This document shows, in pieces, positions 36,808-45,174 of a stretch of 64,000 nucleotides of DNA. A program made the translations under genes and the position numbers. The notes under the pieces were generated by a model that saw only the letters and a list, made by a program, of their open reading frames with translations, made no database searches and was not told the origin of the DNA. This stretch comes from Pseudohongiella sp. O18 (lineage in GTDB: Bacteria; Pseudomonadota; Gammaproteobacteria; Pseudomonadales; Pseudohongiellaceae): the NCBI RefSeq assembly GCF_021729085.1, contig NZ_JAJSAR010000002.1, positions 1,059,445-1,123,444 of the forward strand, in the 5' to 3' direction. How positions within the stretch are numbered: position 1 is the first letter of the stretch; every line of letters begins with the position of its first letter.

Positions 36808-38019
36808 TCAGTCCACATGACAAACCAGACCTTTCAGATACAGTGCCTCCGGGAATGGCAAAGCCACCGGATGATCGGAGGACTGATGCAGATGGTGAGT
36901 GATTCGTCCCTGTCTTCCTGCATCGAGCAGCGCATCTGCCGTGATTTTCTGAAACAGCGGTGGATCGATGGCACCGGAACAGGAAAAGCTGACCAGCCAG
37001 CCGCCAGGATTCAACAGCGCACCAGCCTGCAGCGCAATATCTTTGTAGGCGCGGGACGCCCGTTTGAACTGATGTTTGGTCTCGGCAAACTTGGGCGGAT
37101 CCAGAATGATCATGTCGTAGCGGCTGCCCGACTGCTGCTTGAGATCGCGGAGATAATCAAACACATTGGCCTGCACCAGCTCCGCCTGATCCGGGTCAAA
37201 TCCATTCAGTTCGAGATTACGGCCCGCCAGCTCCAACGCTGGCCCGGATGAGTCCACGTTGGTGACGTGCTCTGCGCCACCCTTGAGCGCAGCGATGCCA
37301 AAACCACCTGTGTAGGAGAAGCAGTTCAGCACTTTCAGCGGGCGCCCTGCCTGTGTGCAAAGCTGCTGAACCAGGCTGCGATTGTCGTACTGGTCCAGGT
37401 AATAACCGGTTTTGTGGCCTTCGGTGATGCTGACATCCAGCAGCCGGTCGGCCTCATTGATCGTGATGAATTCTGCCGGCTCCTCACCACTGATAAGTCC
37501 TTTACGGGACTCCAGCCCCTCATGCTTGCGTACCGTCACGTCTGAACGTTCGTAGATGCCACGATTGGGCGAGTGCTCATTGAGTGCCGCGATGATGGTG
37601 TCACGCCAGAATTCGGCGCCGACGCTGAGGAATTGACAGGACAGGTAGTCGCCATAACGATCAACAATCAGGCCAGGCAGATCATCGGATTCTGCATAGA
37701 TCAGGCGTATCGCCGTGCGGCGTTCACCCAGCAGGTGTTGACGCCGTTGCAGCGCGCGTTGAACACGCGAGGCAATATTGGCTGCATCCACCTGAAAATT
37801 GTCACCCACAATAGCGTTAAACGCCCACATTCGTGCGCGAATCTGGGACTCCGGTGAATACGCGGCCCAGCCCAGCGGTTTGCCATCGGCCGCCACCACC
37901 TGCACGGTGCTGCCAGGTGTGGGGTTGCCCGTGACACGCGCCACAGCACCGGAAAACACCCAGGGGTGATGACGCAACAGCGACGCTTCGCGCCCTTTAC
38001 TCAGTTGTAAGGTATTCAT
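36808..38019 (-). CDS. rlmI: 23S rRNA (cytosine-5) methyltransferase RlmI-type
   Basis: A 403-residue protein with an N-terminal PUA RNA-binding domain (about 1-75, GREASLLRHHPWVFSGAV), an EEHEA-like middle domain (FLSVGAEFWRDTIIAAL) and a C-terminal Rossmann methyltransferase domain. Visible SAM motifs: LNCFSYTGGFGIAALKGG near residue 225 and ILDPPKFAETKHQF near 300; the Cys in VSFSCSGAIDPPLF near 350 corresponds to the catalytic region. In E. coli RlmI makes m5C1962 of 23S rRNA. Its start overlaps the pirin stop (ATGA), so the two are co-translated. RlmK-like relatives are an alternative, but length and PUA favour RlmI. Confidence 0.9.
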   Translation of the reverse strand: MNTLQLSKGREASLLRHHPWVFSGAVARVTGNPTPGSTVQVVAADGKPLGWAAYSPESQIRARMWAFNAIVGDNFQVDAANIASRVQRALQRRQHLLGERRTAIRLIYAESDDLPGLIVDRYGDYLSCQFLSVGAEFWRDTIIAALNEHSPNRGIYERSDVTVRKHEGLESRKGLISGEEPAEFITINEADRLLDVSITEGHKTGYYLDQYDNRSLVQQLCTQAGRPLKVLNCFSYTGGFGIAALKGGAEHVTNVDSSGPALELAGRNLELNGFDPDQAELVQANVFDYLRDLKQQSGSRYDMIILDPPKFAETKHQFKRASRAYKDIALQAGALLNPGGWLVSFSCSGAIDPPLFQKITADALLDAGRQGRITHHLHQSSDHPVALPFPEALYLKGLVCHVD

Positions 38020-38870
38020 GGCAGTGGGATATGCTCTTCGTCATCACCGGGGATTGACGGGAACTCGCCTGCGTCCCAACGCTTGCGGGCCTCGTCGATG
38101 GTCGCACGTTCGTAGGCAACAAAGTTCCAGTGTATGTGCGGGATGCGTTCAAAGCGTTTTCCGCCAATGATGACGTATCGGCAATTCTCCAGCGCTGTGA
38201 AAGACGTGTCATCGCTGTCGAGCAGGACGAAATCACCCTTCTCGTAACGCTGGCCAGAAATCTCCAGAGCGCCAGAAATGATGCAGATGGCAGCCTCCTG
38301 ATCACGTGCCGGGTGCTCCAGCTCGCTGTCCTTGTCGGCCAGCACATCCAGATAAAACATCGGCGAGAACGTACGCACCGGCGAGCTGCGACCGTAGGCT
38401 GCACCTACAATCAGACGCATCATCAAACCGGGACGGTAAATGCAGGGCAGATCGTTTTTGCCAACATGCAAAAAATCCGGGTCGATACGTTCATGATCCG
38501 GCGGCAGCGCCACCCAAAGCTGCAGACCGTGCAGCGGATGCTCGGTCGCACGTACTTCGTGGGTTTCACGCTCGGAATGCACTATCCCATTGCCGGCAAT
38601 CATCCAGTTGACGTCACCGGGGAAGATCTCCTGAACCGAGCCCAGGCTGTCACGATGCAGCATGCTGCCGGCAAACAGGTAGGTGACTGTGGCAAGGCCA
38701 ATGTGGGGGTGCGGCCGCACATTGATGCCCTTGCCTGCCGGAAATTTTGCAGGACCGATGTTGTCGAAGAAGATGAACGGGCCGACCATTTTCTTATCAA
38801 AATGGGGCAGTACACGCGAGACGGAGAATCCGCCCAGATCCTTGTCGTCGCCTTTGAGTACTTTTGCCAT
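38016..38870 (-). CDS. Pirin-family cupin protein
   Basis: A 284-residue bicupin. The N-terminal cupin holds the Fe-site segment RPHPHIGLATVTYLFAG (two His) with HRDSLGS a few residues later, and HGLQLWVALPPDH further on. FSPMFYLDVLADKDSEL opens the C-terminal cupin. Pirins include quercetin 2,3-dioxygenases and redox-responsive regulators, so a specific activity cannot be assigned. It is directly upstream of, and overlapping with, rlmI. Confidence 0.93.
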   Translation of the reverse strand: MAKVLKGDDKDLGGFSVSRVLPHFDKKMVGPFIFFDNIGPAKFPAGKGINVRPHPHIGLATVTYLFAGSMLHRDSLGSVQEIFPGDVNWMIAGNGIVHSERETHEVRATEHPLHGLQLWVALPPDHERIDPDFLHVGKNDLPCIYRPGLMMRLIVGAAYGRSSPVRTFSPMFYLDVLADKDSELEHPARDQEAAICIISGALEISGQRYEKGDFVLLDSDDTSFTALENCRYVIIGGKRFERIPHIHWNFVAYERATIDEARKRWDAGEFPSIPGDDEEHIPLP

Positions 38871-38897
38871 GTCAGAGGTTCTCCGTAAAATTGAGGC

Positions 38898-38923
38898 GGG
38901 GACGGAGCTTTAGCCCCGTCCCC
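38898..38923. terminator. GGGGACGG/CCGTCCCC hairpin between genes
   Basis: GGGGACGG (38898-38905) pairs with CCGTCCCC (38916-38923) around an inner GCTttAGC. It lies between the nitroreductase stop (38937) and the pirin start. On the minus strand it is followed after a few bases by CAATTTT, so it may terminate the nitroreductase transcript. The GGGGACGG core is shared with the palindrome inside uvrC. A second palindrome, CTAAGCGGCGCTTAG, overlaps the nitroreductase stop codon. Confidence 0.5.
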
Positions 38924-38936
38924 GACTAAGCGCCGC

Positions 38937-39533
38937 TTAGCGTATCACAACTTCAGACAGAGGTTTGCGCGGTGAGGGCTTTTCCTTCGCCGCGACTTCC
39001 TCAGGCAACACTGAAGGTTCAGCCGCCACGCCAATGGCCAGTCCACAGACAACCTTGTAATCATCATCGAGTTTCAGGTAGCGCTCGACCTCATCATGTT
39101 TGATGCCCCCCATGCCGTGGGTGTACAGCCCCATCTGGCGCGCCTGAAGTGTCATCGCCATCCAGGCAGCACCTGCGTCAAACTCGGCGTAAGCATTGGG
39201 TTTGCCGTTGCTGCTGAACGTTTTTTTTACCACGACGAAACCAAGCAGTGAGGCATTTTTAGCCCATGCCTGATTGCCATCGAGCAAAAGACCCAGGAAG
39301 TCGTCAAAATTTTCGTCTGTGGAAACGTAGAACCGCCAGGGTTGCTCGTTAAAACACGATGGGGCCCAGCGTGCCGCCTCGAACAGCGTTTTTACATCCG
39401 CCTCGGCTATTTCAGTTTTGGCAAAAGCGCGCGGCGACCAGCGCCGGGCAATCAGCTCATCAACGCCTGGCAGCATGTCGCGTGCCGAAAAATCGGGCCT
39501 GATCGTGTCGGGGTATTGTTTGATGTTTTCCAT
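38937..39533 (-). CDS. Nitroreductase-family oxidoreductase
   Basis: A 198-residue FMN-dependent nitroreductase. The FMN-phosphate-binding Arg pattern RRWSPRAFAKTEIAE near residue 30, ARWAPSCFNEQPWRFYV near 55, and AGAAWMAMTLQARQMGLYTHGMGG near 125 are all typical. I chose ATG 39533 because GGAG lies 7 bases upstream and the protein then begins MENIKQYPD; an in-frame start at 39617 would add 28 non-homologous residues. The physiological substrate is unknown; the family reduces nitro compounds, quinones or flavins with NAD(P)H. Confidence 0.9.
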   Translation of the reverse strand: MENIKQYPDTIRPDFSARDMLPGVDELIARRWSPRAFAKTEIAEADVKTLFEAARWAPSCFNEQPWRFYVSTDENFDDFLGLLLDGNQAWAKNASLLGFVVVKKTFSSNGKPNAYAEFDAGAAWMAMTLQARQMGLYTHGMGGIKHDEVERYLKLDDDYKVVCGLAIGVAAEPSVLPEEVAAKEKPSPRKPLSEVVIR

Positions 39534-39671
39534 GAAAGCACTCCATTTACGTTTTGCTTTACCCATAACTTCGAGGGTTGATTCAACCCAGACTATCAGG
39601 GCATACGACGGCAGCACCAGAGCAGACTACCCTCGTTCATGGAAAAACAGGATGATGTGATGATCGCTGAC

Positions 39672-39896
39672 TCAGCTGCCGGTTACTTGCTGGGCGTCAA
39701 GGGCGTCAGTCATTTGCAGATCATATTCGTCGGCAATGGCCCCCAACTCAGCGTTGATCTCGGCGAAGCCTTCAGACATTTCACTGGCGTAGGCCCGGAT
39801 CTCACTGCTGCCGTCCTGTAGTGCTGCGTTGGCAGCTGCGACCTGAGCGATATGACTGGCAGAGGCAGCCGCAACAAATTCGCTTGGTGAAATGAA
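39672..39896 (-). pseudogene. Truncated DUF4142-like protein remnant
   Basis: About 75 residues, from SEFVAAASASHIAQVAAANA through EIRAYASEMSEGFAEINAEL to ADEYDLQMTDALDAQQVTGS, resemble the first half of DUF4142 (ferritin-like, usually secreted). No signal peptide, proper start codon or ribosome site precedes it (the frame begins at a TTG), and the second half of the domain is missing. It is best read as a gene fragment. The rest of the 39534-40126 gap shows nothing else. Confidence 0.45.
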
Positions 39897-40126
39897 GAAC
39901 CATACTAAATGTGACAACAGGCATGGCCTGAAGTTCAAAGATGTTTTTGCAACATTGGAACCGCAATAGAGCTGGCTACTGACAACTTCAATGTGGCTTT
40001 ATTTCAGCACCATACAGTCCATAATTGCTACGTACGAAAAGCAGCATCACATGAAATGGCGTCGTGAAAGTGTTACGGTAAGCTCAGAAGCAAGCTGAAG
40101 AGGAGCAAGACAGGAGGAGCGCGGCC

Positions 40127-42595
40127 ATGGCCAGACAGTCGAAACCACTGGTGTTGATCACCGGGTCCAACGGCAACATCGGGACGGCGCTCGGCAAGTC
40201 ACTCTCATCTGATTATCATGTGATAGGCCTGGACCGGGACAAGCCTGCTGATGTGCAGGCTGATCTGACGTCGGACGAGTCCATGGCGGAAGCCTTTAGA
40301 CAGCTTCGCAAGAAACACGGTAAGAAAATTGCTGCCGTCATCCACCTGGCCGCCTACTTCGACTTTAGCGGTGACAAATCGAAACTTTACGATGAAGTTA
40401 ATGTGCGCGGCTCGGAACGGCTGCTCAATGCGCTGCGGGATTTTGACGTCGAAAGATTCATCTACTCTGGCACCATGCTGGTCCATCAGCCCTGCTCACC
40501 CGGTGAATCGATCAACGAACTCACACCTTTGAAGCCTGCTTGGGCTTACCCTCAATCAAAAGCGGATACCGAGGCAAAAATTCGCGAACAACGTGGCAAG
40601 ATCCCATGCACATTTCTGCACCTGGCAGGTCTGTATGACGATGGCAGCGCCGTACCAACACTGGCGCATCAAATCGCCTGGATCTATGAGCGCCACCCCA
40701 AATCACATCTGTATGCTGGCGATACCGAAGCTGGCCAGTCCTTCATTCATCTGGATGACATGCTGGATCTTTTTAAACGCTGTGTTGATCGCCGCAACAA
40801 GATGCCTGATGACTGCGTTATTCTGGCCGGCGAACCCGAGGTGATGAGCTACTCGGAGCTGCAGAACACACTGGGCAATTTGATTCATGGAGAAGACAAA
40901 TGGACCACTGTCAATCTGCCACAGCCGCTTGCCAAAGCCGGCGCCTGGTTGCAGGAAAAAAGCGAGCCGGTAATACCCGATGCCATTGACCACGGCGAAA
41001 AGCCGTTCGTGCGTCCCTTTCTTATTGATCTGGCGGCTGACCACTACGCGCTTGATATCAGCAAGGCTGAGGAAATGCTTGGTTGGAAACCAAAACACTC
41101 TATCCGCAAAAAACTGCCAGCCATGGTCAAAAATCTGGAGAAAGATCCTGTTGGCTGGTATCAGCGCAACGGCATGCGACCGCCGGACACGCTGGCAGTC
41201 GCCGACGAACAGGTTGATGACCCAGACAAACTGCTGAAGGCACACGAGAAGTGGTACCGGGACGAACACGCCCGCAACTTATGGGGCAGCATGATCAATG
41301 TGTTCCTGGGCTGCTGGCTGCTGTTTTCTGTGCCACGGCTTGCCTACGAATCCCAGGCTATGGTGATCAGCGACATGATCTCCGGTGCGGCCATTATCAT
41401 GCTGTCGCTATTATCTATGTCCTGGCGCTTGCCGGTCGCCAGATGGGCTACGGCCATCGTCGGTCTGTGGGTAATGTCGGCACCGCTCGTGTTCTGGAGT
41501 ACATCTCCTGCTGCCTACCTTAACGGCTGTATTGTGGGCACCCTGGTTGCCGGTTTTGCGGTAGCGCTACGCCCTGCCCCCGGGGTGTCGCCAGTTGCCG
41601 TGATGACCGGCCCGACAGTTCCACCGGGCTGGCAGTATTCGCCGTCGACCTGGTCGCAGCGTCTGCCGATTATTATCCTGGCACTAATCGGGTTTTTTAT
41701 CTCCGCCTACATGGCAGCCTACCAACTCGGGCACATCGACACCGTATGGGATCCATTCTTTGTGGGCGCCATAAATGGGGACGGTAAAAACGGTACCGGG
41801 GAGATTATCACCTCCTCTATTTCTGAGGCCTGGCCTGTACCCGATGCCGGTGCCGGCGCAATGGTTTACCTGCTGGAGATTCTTGTCGGACTGATTGGTT
41901 CATCCAGTCGTTGGCGAACCATGCCCTGGCTGACAATACTGTTCGGCATTCTGATTGTACCACTAGGCACGGTTTCGATTACCTTCATCATCATTCAGCC
42001 TATTCTGCTCGACACCTGGTGCACCCTGTGTCTGATGGCGGCTGCTGCGATGCTGTTGCAGATTCCTTTCTCGCTGGATGAGATTCTTGCCACCTGCCAG
42101 TTCCTGGCGCGCCGCAAACGGCAGGGACATTCCCTGCTGCGCACATTCATCTTCGGTGACACGGACGACATGCCAGAGAATAAACAGGTGTACGAAGAGG
42201 AGCACTTCGAACAGCCGCCGCTGCAGGTCATGCGTATGCTGTTTACCGGCGGCGTACGCTGGTGTACCGGTTTATGGATCTGTGTAGCACTGGGTGTGGT
42301 GCTGATGTTCACCCGCCTGCTGCCGGGTGCCGAGGGCGCCATGGCCGACACCCATCATCTTATTGGTGCGCTGATGATCACCGTCTCTATATCGGCCCTG
42401 GCCGAGGTCGGTCGTCCGCTGCGCTTGCTGAACATAATCATGGCCATGGCTCTGGCGATATGTGCCTTTGTACTTGAGGGCACACTGTTGGTTCAGCTGT
42501 TCACGCTGGCCATGGCGGCGGCAATTGTGGTGGCGTCAATTCCGCGCGGGCCGGTGAACGGCGAGTACGGAGACTGGTCGGCCTTGATACGGTGA
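40127..42595 (+). CDS. SDR/epimerase - SPW-repeat - VKOR-like membrane fusion protein
   Basis: An 822-residue multidomain protein. Residues 1 to about 320 are an NAD(P)-binding extended SDR (ITGSNGNIGTALG at the N-terminus; AWAYPQSKADTEAKI with the YxxxK-like pair; LAGLYDDGSAVP). About 385-485 is a four-helix SPW-repeat-like block (WGSMINVFLGCWLLFSVP, MSAPLVFWSTSPAAYLNG). About 510-660 is a vitamin K epoxide reductase-like domain with the CxxC of DTWCTLCLMAAA, and a last block has four more membrane segments. The loop Cys pair of canonical VKOR is absent, leaving only CxxC. The start at ATG 40127 is preceded by AGGAGG. Thiol-disulfide or quinone-linked redox chemistry is inferred from the VKOR part; the sugar-nucleotide or other substrate of the SDR part is unknown. 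Confidence 0.85.
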   Translation: MARQSKPLVLITGSNGNIGTALGKSLSSDYHVIGLDRDKPADVQADLTSDESMAEAFRQLRKKHGKKIAAVIHLAAYFDFSGDKSKLYDEVNVRGSERLLNALRDFDVERFIYSGTMLVHQPCSPGESINELTPLKPAWAYPQSKADTEAKIREQRGKIPCTFLHLAGLYDDGSAVPTLAHQIAWIYERHPKSHLYAGDTEAGQSFIHLDDMLDLFKRCVDRRNKMPDDCVILAGEPEVMSYSELQNTLGNLIHGEDKWTTVNLPQPLAKAGAWLQEKSEPVIPDAIDHGEKPFVRPFLIDLAADHYALDISKAEEMLGWKPKHSIRKKLPAMVKNLEKDPVGWYQRNGMRPPDTLAVADEQVDDPDKLLKAHEKWYRDEHARNLWGSMINVFLGCWLLFSVPRLAYESQAMVISDMISGAAIIMLSLLSMSWRLPVARWATAIVGLWVMSAPLVFWSTSPAAYLNGCIVGTLVAGFAVALRPAPGVSPVAVMTGPTVPPGWQYSPSTWSQRLPIIILALIGFFISAYMAAYQLGHIDTVWDPFFVGAINGDGKNGTGEIITSSISEAWPVPDAGAGAMVYLLEILVGLIGSSSRWRTMPWLTILFGILIVPLGTVSITFIIIQPILLDTWCTLCLMAAAAMLLQIPFSLDEILATCQFLARRKRQGHSLLRTFIFGDTDDMPENKQVYEEEHFEQPPLQVMRMLFTGGVRWCTGLWICVALGVVLMFTRLLPGAEGAMADTHHLIGALMITVSISALAEVGRPLRLLNIIMAMALAICAFVLEGTLLVQLFTLAMAAAIVVASIPRGPVNGEYGDWSALIR

Positions 42596-42767
42596 GGCCG
42601 TGTCTGGGGCACAAATATTTTGGTAATTCTGGTGTAATACCGGCTTCTATTGTGCTGATGATTATTGTACTGTTTATTTAAGTAAATATTTTAGTCTTTT
42701 GAAGCTGTAGCCATTCCCAAAAGGAGCGTGTTCAGGTCGACCCATTGCATTAATCGAGGAGAACAGA

Positions 42768-44159
42768 ATGAAAACAAGACTCACTCCCGGCATGTTACAC
42801 AAGACTCACGCAGGCCCCGCGATGCTCACGGCGTTGATCGTCGCCGGTCTGTCGCTGGATGCCATGGCCCAGGAAACCAGCGCTCACAGCTCCACCACGG
42901 CCATGTCTGCACCCACCTATGCCGCCGATGTGGCGAGCATCATCAATGAAAACTGCGTAGTCTGCCACCGCGAAGGTGGTATCGCGCCCATGCAGTTAAC
43001 CAGCTATGAACAGGTGCGCCCGTGGGCACCTCTGATCCAGGACAGAGTGGTCAGTCGCAAGATGCCCCCCTACTCCTACGACCATGGAATAGGCATCCAG
43101 GACCTGCAGGGCGACTGGCGGCTGTCTCAGGACGAAATTGACACCATTGTCGCCTGGGTAGAGAACGGCTCCCAATCCGGTAACCTCAACGAACTACCAC
43201 CCATGCCGGATCTGCCGGATCTGGCCGAATGGAATTTTGCTGACCAGTTTGGCCAGCCGGATATTGTGCTGGCGTCCAACCCGTCAGATGTGCCGGCCAG
43301 CGGCAATGATCTGTGGGACATCCATTTTGTCGACAGCGGGCTGACCTCGGATCGCTGCATCAAGGCCGTGCAGGTGAAGCCGCGCGGGGACGCCAAGTCA
43401 GTGGTGCACCATGCCAACACCTACTTCGCAGAAGTTGACGAAAACGGGAACGTATCCCGCAGCCCGTTGACCGAGTACGCCATGGGCAAATGGGGCGAGA
43501 TCATTCCCGAAGGTGTCTGCCGCAAAGCCACAGCCGGCAAACTGGTACAGTGGGACATCCATCTGTATCCGGGCGGGCTCGGTGCGACCGCTCCCGGTGG
43601 GGTCATCGAGGATAACGTTGTCGAGCTGGGCATCTGGCTTCACGACGAGGATTACCAGGCCGACATCATCCAGGACCTGTCAGCGTATCAACTGGATCAG
43701 GGAGAACTGCTCATTCCGCCCCATGGCAGGATTATGACGCAGGGCTTCCACACATTTGACCATCCGGTCCGGATTGACAGTTTCCAGCCTCATGGCCACC
43801 TGCGCATGAACGCTGCGTCGCTGGAGATTTTTTATCCGCAAACGGGTGAAACCGAGGTCGTCAGCTCTATTTCCGACTGGAGCGCGACCTGGCATCACAG
43901 CCATCTGTTCGAGCCCGATGCTGCCCCGCTGCTGCCGGCCGGCGCCGTCCTGGTGATCAAGCAGTGGTATGACAATACCGCCGACAACCCCAACAACCCG
44001 GATCCTCGCCAGTGGGTCGCCTGGGGCCAGCGAACCGCCGATGAAATGACGCATGCCTGGATAGCCGTTTCCCATCTGGATGATGAAACCTATCAGCGAT
44101 TGTTGGCCGAGCGCGAAGCCCGTGAAGCAAGGGCCATGGCTGCGACGGCGAACAACTGA
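42768..44159 (+). CDS. Secreted cytochrome c / copper type II monooxygenase-like protein
   Basis: A 463-residue protein with a signal peptide (LTALIVAGLSLDAMA/QETS). A c-type heme domain follows, with CVVCH near residue 65 (heme attachment) and a possible axial Met in SRKMPPYSYD. From about 165 the sequence resembles the two-domain fold of copper type II ascorbate-dependent monooxygenases: VVHHANTYF (His pair) near 210, FQPHGHLRM near 340, ATWHHSHLFEPD near 370, and DEMTHAWIAVSHL near the end, supplying likely Cu ligands (His/His/Met). It would be periplasmic. It probably heads an operon with the next two genes (gaps of 77 and 17 bases). Substrate is unknown. Confidence 0.82.
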   Translation: MKTRLTPGMLHKTHAGPAMLTALIVAGLSLDAMAQETSAHSSTTAMSAPTYAADVASIINENCVVCHREGGIAPMQLTSYEQVRPWAPLIQDRVVSRKMPPYSYDHGIGIQDLQGDWRLSQDEIDTIVAWVENGSQSGNLNELPPMPDLPDLAEWNFADQFGQPDIVLASNPSDVPASGNDLWDIHFVDSGLTSDRCIKAVQVKPRGDAKSVVHHANTYFAEVDENGNVSRSPLTEYAMGKWGEIIPEGVCRKATAGKLVQWDIHLYPGGLGATAPGGVIEDNVVELGIWLHDEDYQADIIQDLSAYQLDQGELLIPPHGRIMTQGFHTFDHPVRIDSFQPHGHLRMNAASLEIFYPQTGETEVVSSISDWSATWHHSHLFEPDAAPLLPAGAVLVIKQWYDNTADNPNNPDPRQWVAWGQRTADEMTHAWIAVSHLDDETYQRLLAEREAREARAMAATANN

Positions 44160-44236
44160 TTCCAGGCCGGGCCGGCAGGTTCAGAGCCCGCCAGATTGAA
44201 GAGCGGATTCTAATAATAAGACTGGAGGGCGGTTAC

Positions 44237-45157
44237 ATGCGAATAGTGAATTCCCATGCGCTGCGATTGGCGCTGTGCTTACTGGTGAATGCCTTGATGA
44301 TCACCAGCCTGGGCGCGCAACAGACTGATCGCCTGCTGCGACCGGCACCTGGCGCCGGGACACCTGTCATTCCCTTTATGGAAGGCTGGTATGCCAATGA
44401 GGACGGCTCGGTGACGGTGTCCTACGGTTATCAAAACCGCAATCGGGAGCCAGTCCTGATCCCGATTGGAGAGAACAATCGCATTGAACCGGAAGCGCTG
44501 GGCGGCATGCAGCCAGAGTACTTTCTACCGGGGCGACACCACGGTGTGTTTGCAGTCACCATCCCCGCCTCAATGGAGGACATTACGATCTGGTGGCACC
44601 TGATCTCCGAAGGCGAAGAGCTTAAGGTGCCCGGCGAACGGGGATCCACGGCCTACGAACTGGACCGGAATCCGCGTCCGCAGGGAAGCGTTCAGCCACT
44701 GATCGCTTTCAGCCAGAGCGGACCCCACGGCAGTGGTCCGGAGGGCATCATCTCGGAGCAGGTACTGCAGACTCCTGTCGATCAGCCCATTACGCTTGAG
44801 GTCTGGACCAATGACCCATCCAAACACGACCCCAACGATCCACGCTATGCCAAACCACTGGACACCCGCGTGTCGTGGTACCGGCACCAGGGGCCTGGTG
44901 AAGTGAGCTTTACCGCCCATGTGTCGATGCCGTTTCTGGACACGCGCCCTGCCTCGCCGCTCAGCCGCAACGCGCCGCCGCAGCATGCCGTGGCGGTGAA
45001 AGAAAGTGTGGGTCCAGCACGGGTAACCGCCTCGTTTTCAGAACCGGGTGAGTACCTGATACGAGCCCGTCTCGACAACTGGCGCGCCTCCGATAGCGAT
45101 GCGCTGGACCAGTGTTGCTGGAGCAACGCCTATCTGCGCGTCCTCGTCACTGAATAA
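44237..45157 (+). CDS. Secreted beta-sandwich protein of unknown function
   Basis: A 306-residue protein with a signal peptide ending near TSLGA/QQTD. The mature sequence is beta-rich and Pro/Gly-rich. GWYANEDGSVTVSYGYQNRN near residue 50 looks like an Ig/fibronectin-type opening strand pair, and VTASFSEPGEYLIRARLDNW near the end resembles a PKD-like closing strand. A CC pair (DQCCWSNAYL) precedes the C-terminus. I do not recognise the family. It lies between the cytochrome/monooxygenase-like gene and a Met/His-rich secreted protein, 17 bases from the latter, which suggests an accessory or partner role in the same periplasmic system. Confidence 0.75.
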   Translation: MRIVNSHALRLALCLLVNALMITSLGAQQTDRLLRPAPGAGTPVIPFMEGWYANEDGSVTVSYGYQNRNREPVLIPIGENNRIEPEALGGMQPEYFLPGRHHGVFAVTIPASMEDITIWWHLISEGEELKVPGERGSTAYELDRNPRPQGSVQPLIAFSQSGPHGSGPEGIISEQVLQTPVDQPITLEVWTNDPSKHDPNDPRYAKPLDTRVSWYRHQGPGEVSFTAHVSMPFLDTRPASPLSRNAPPQHAVAVKESVGPARVTASFSEPGEYLIRARLDNWRASDSDALDQCCWSNAYLRVLVTE

Positions 45158-45174
45158 CAACTGGGGATTGGGCT

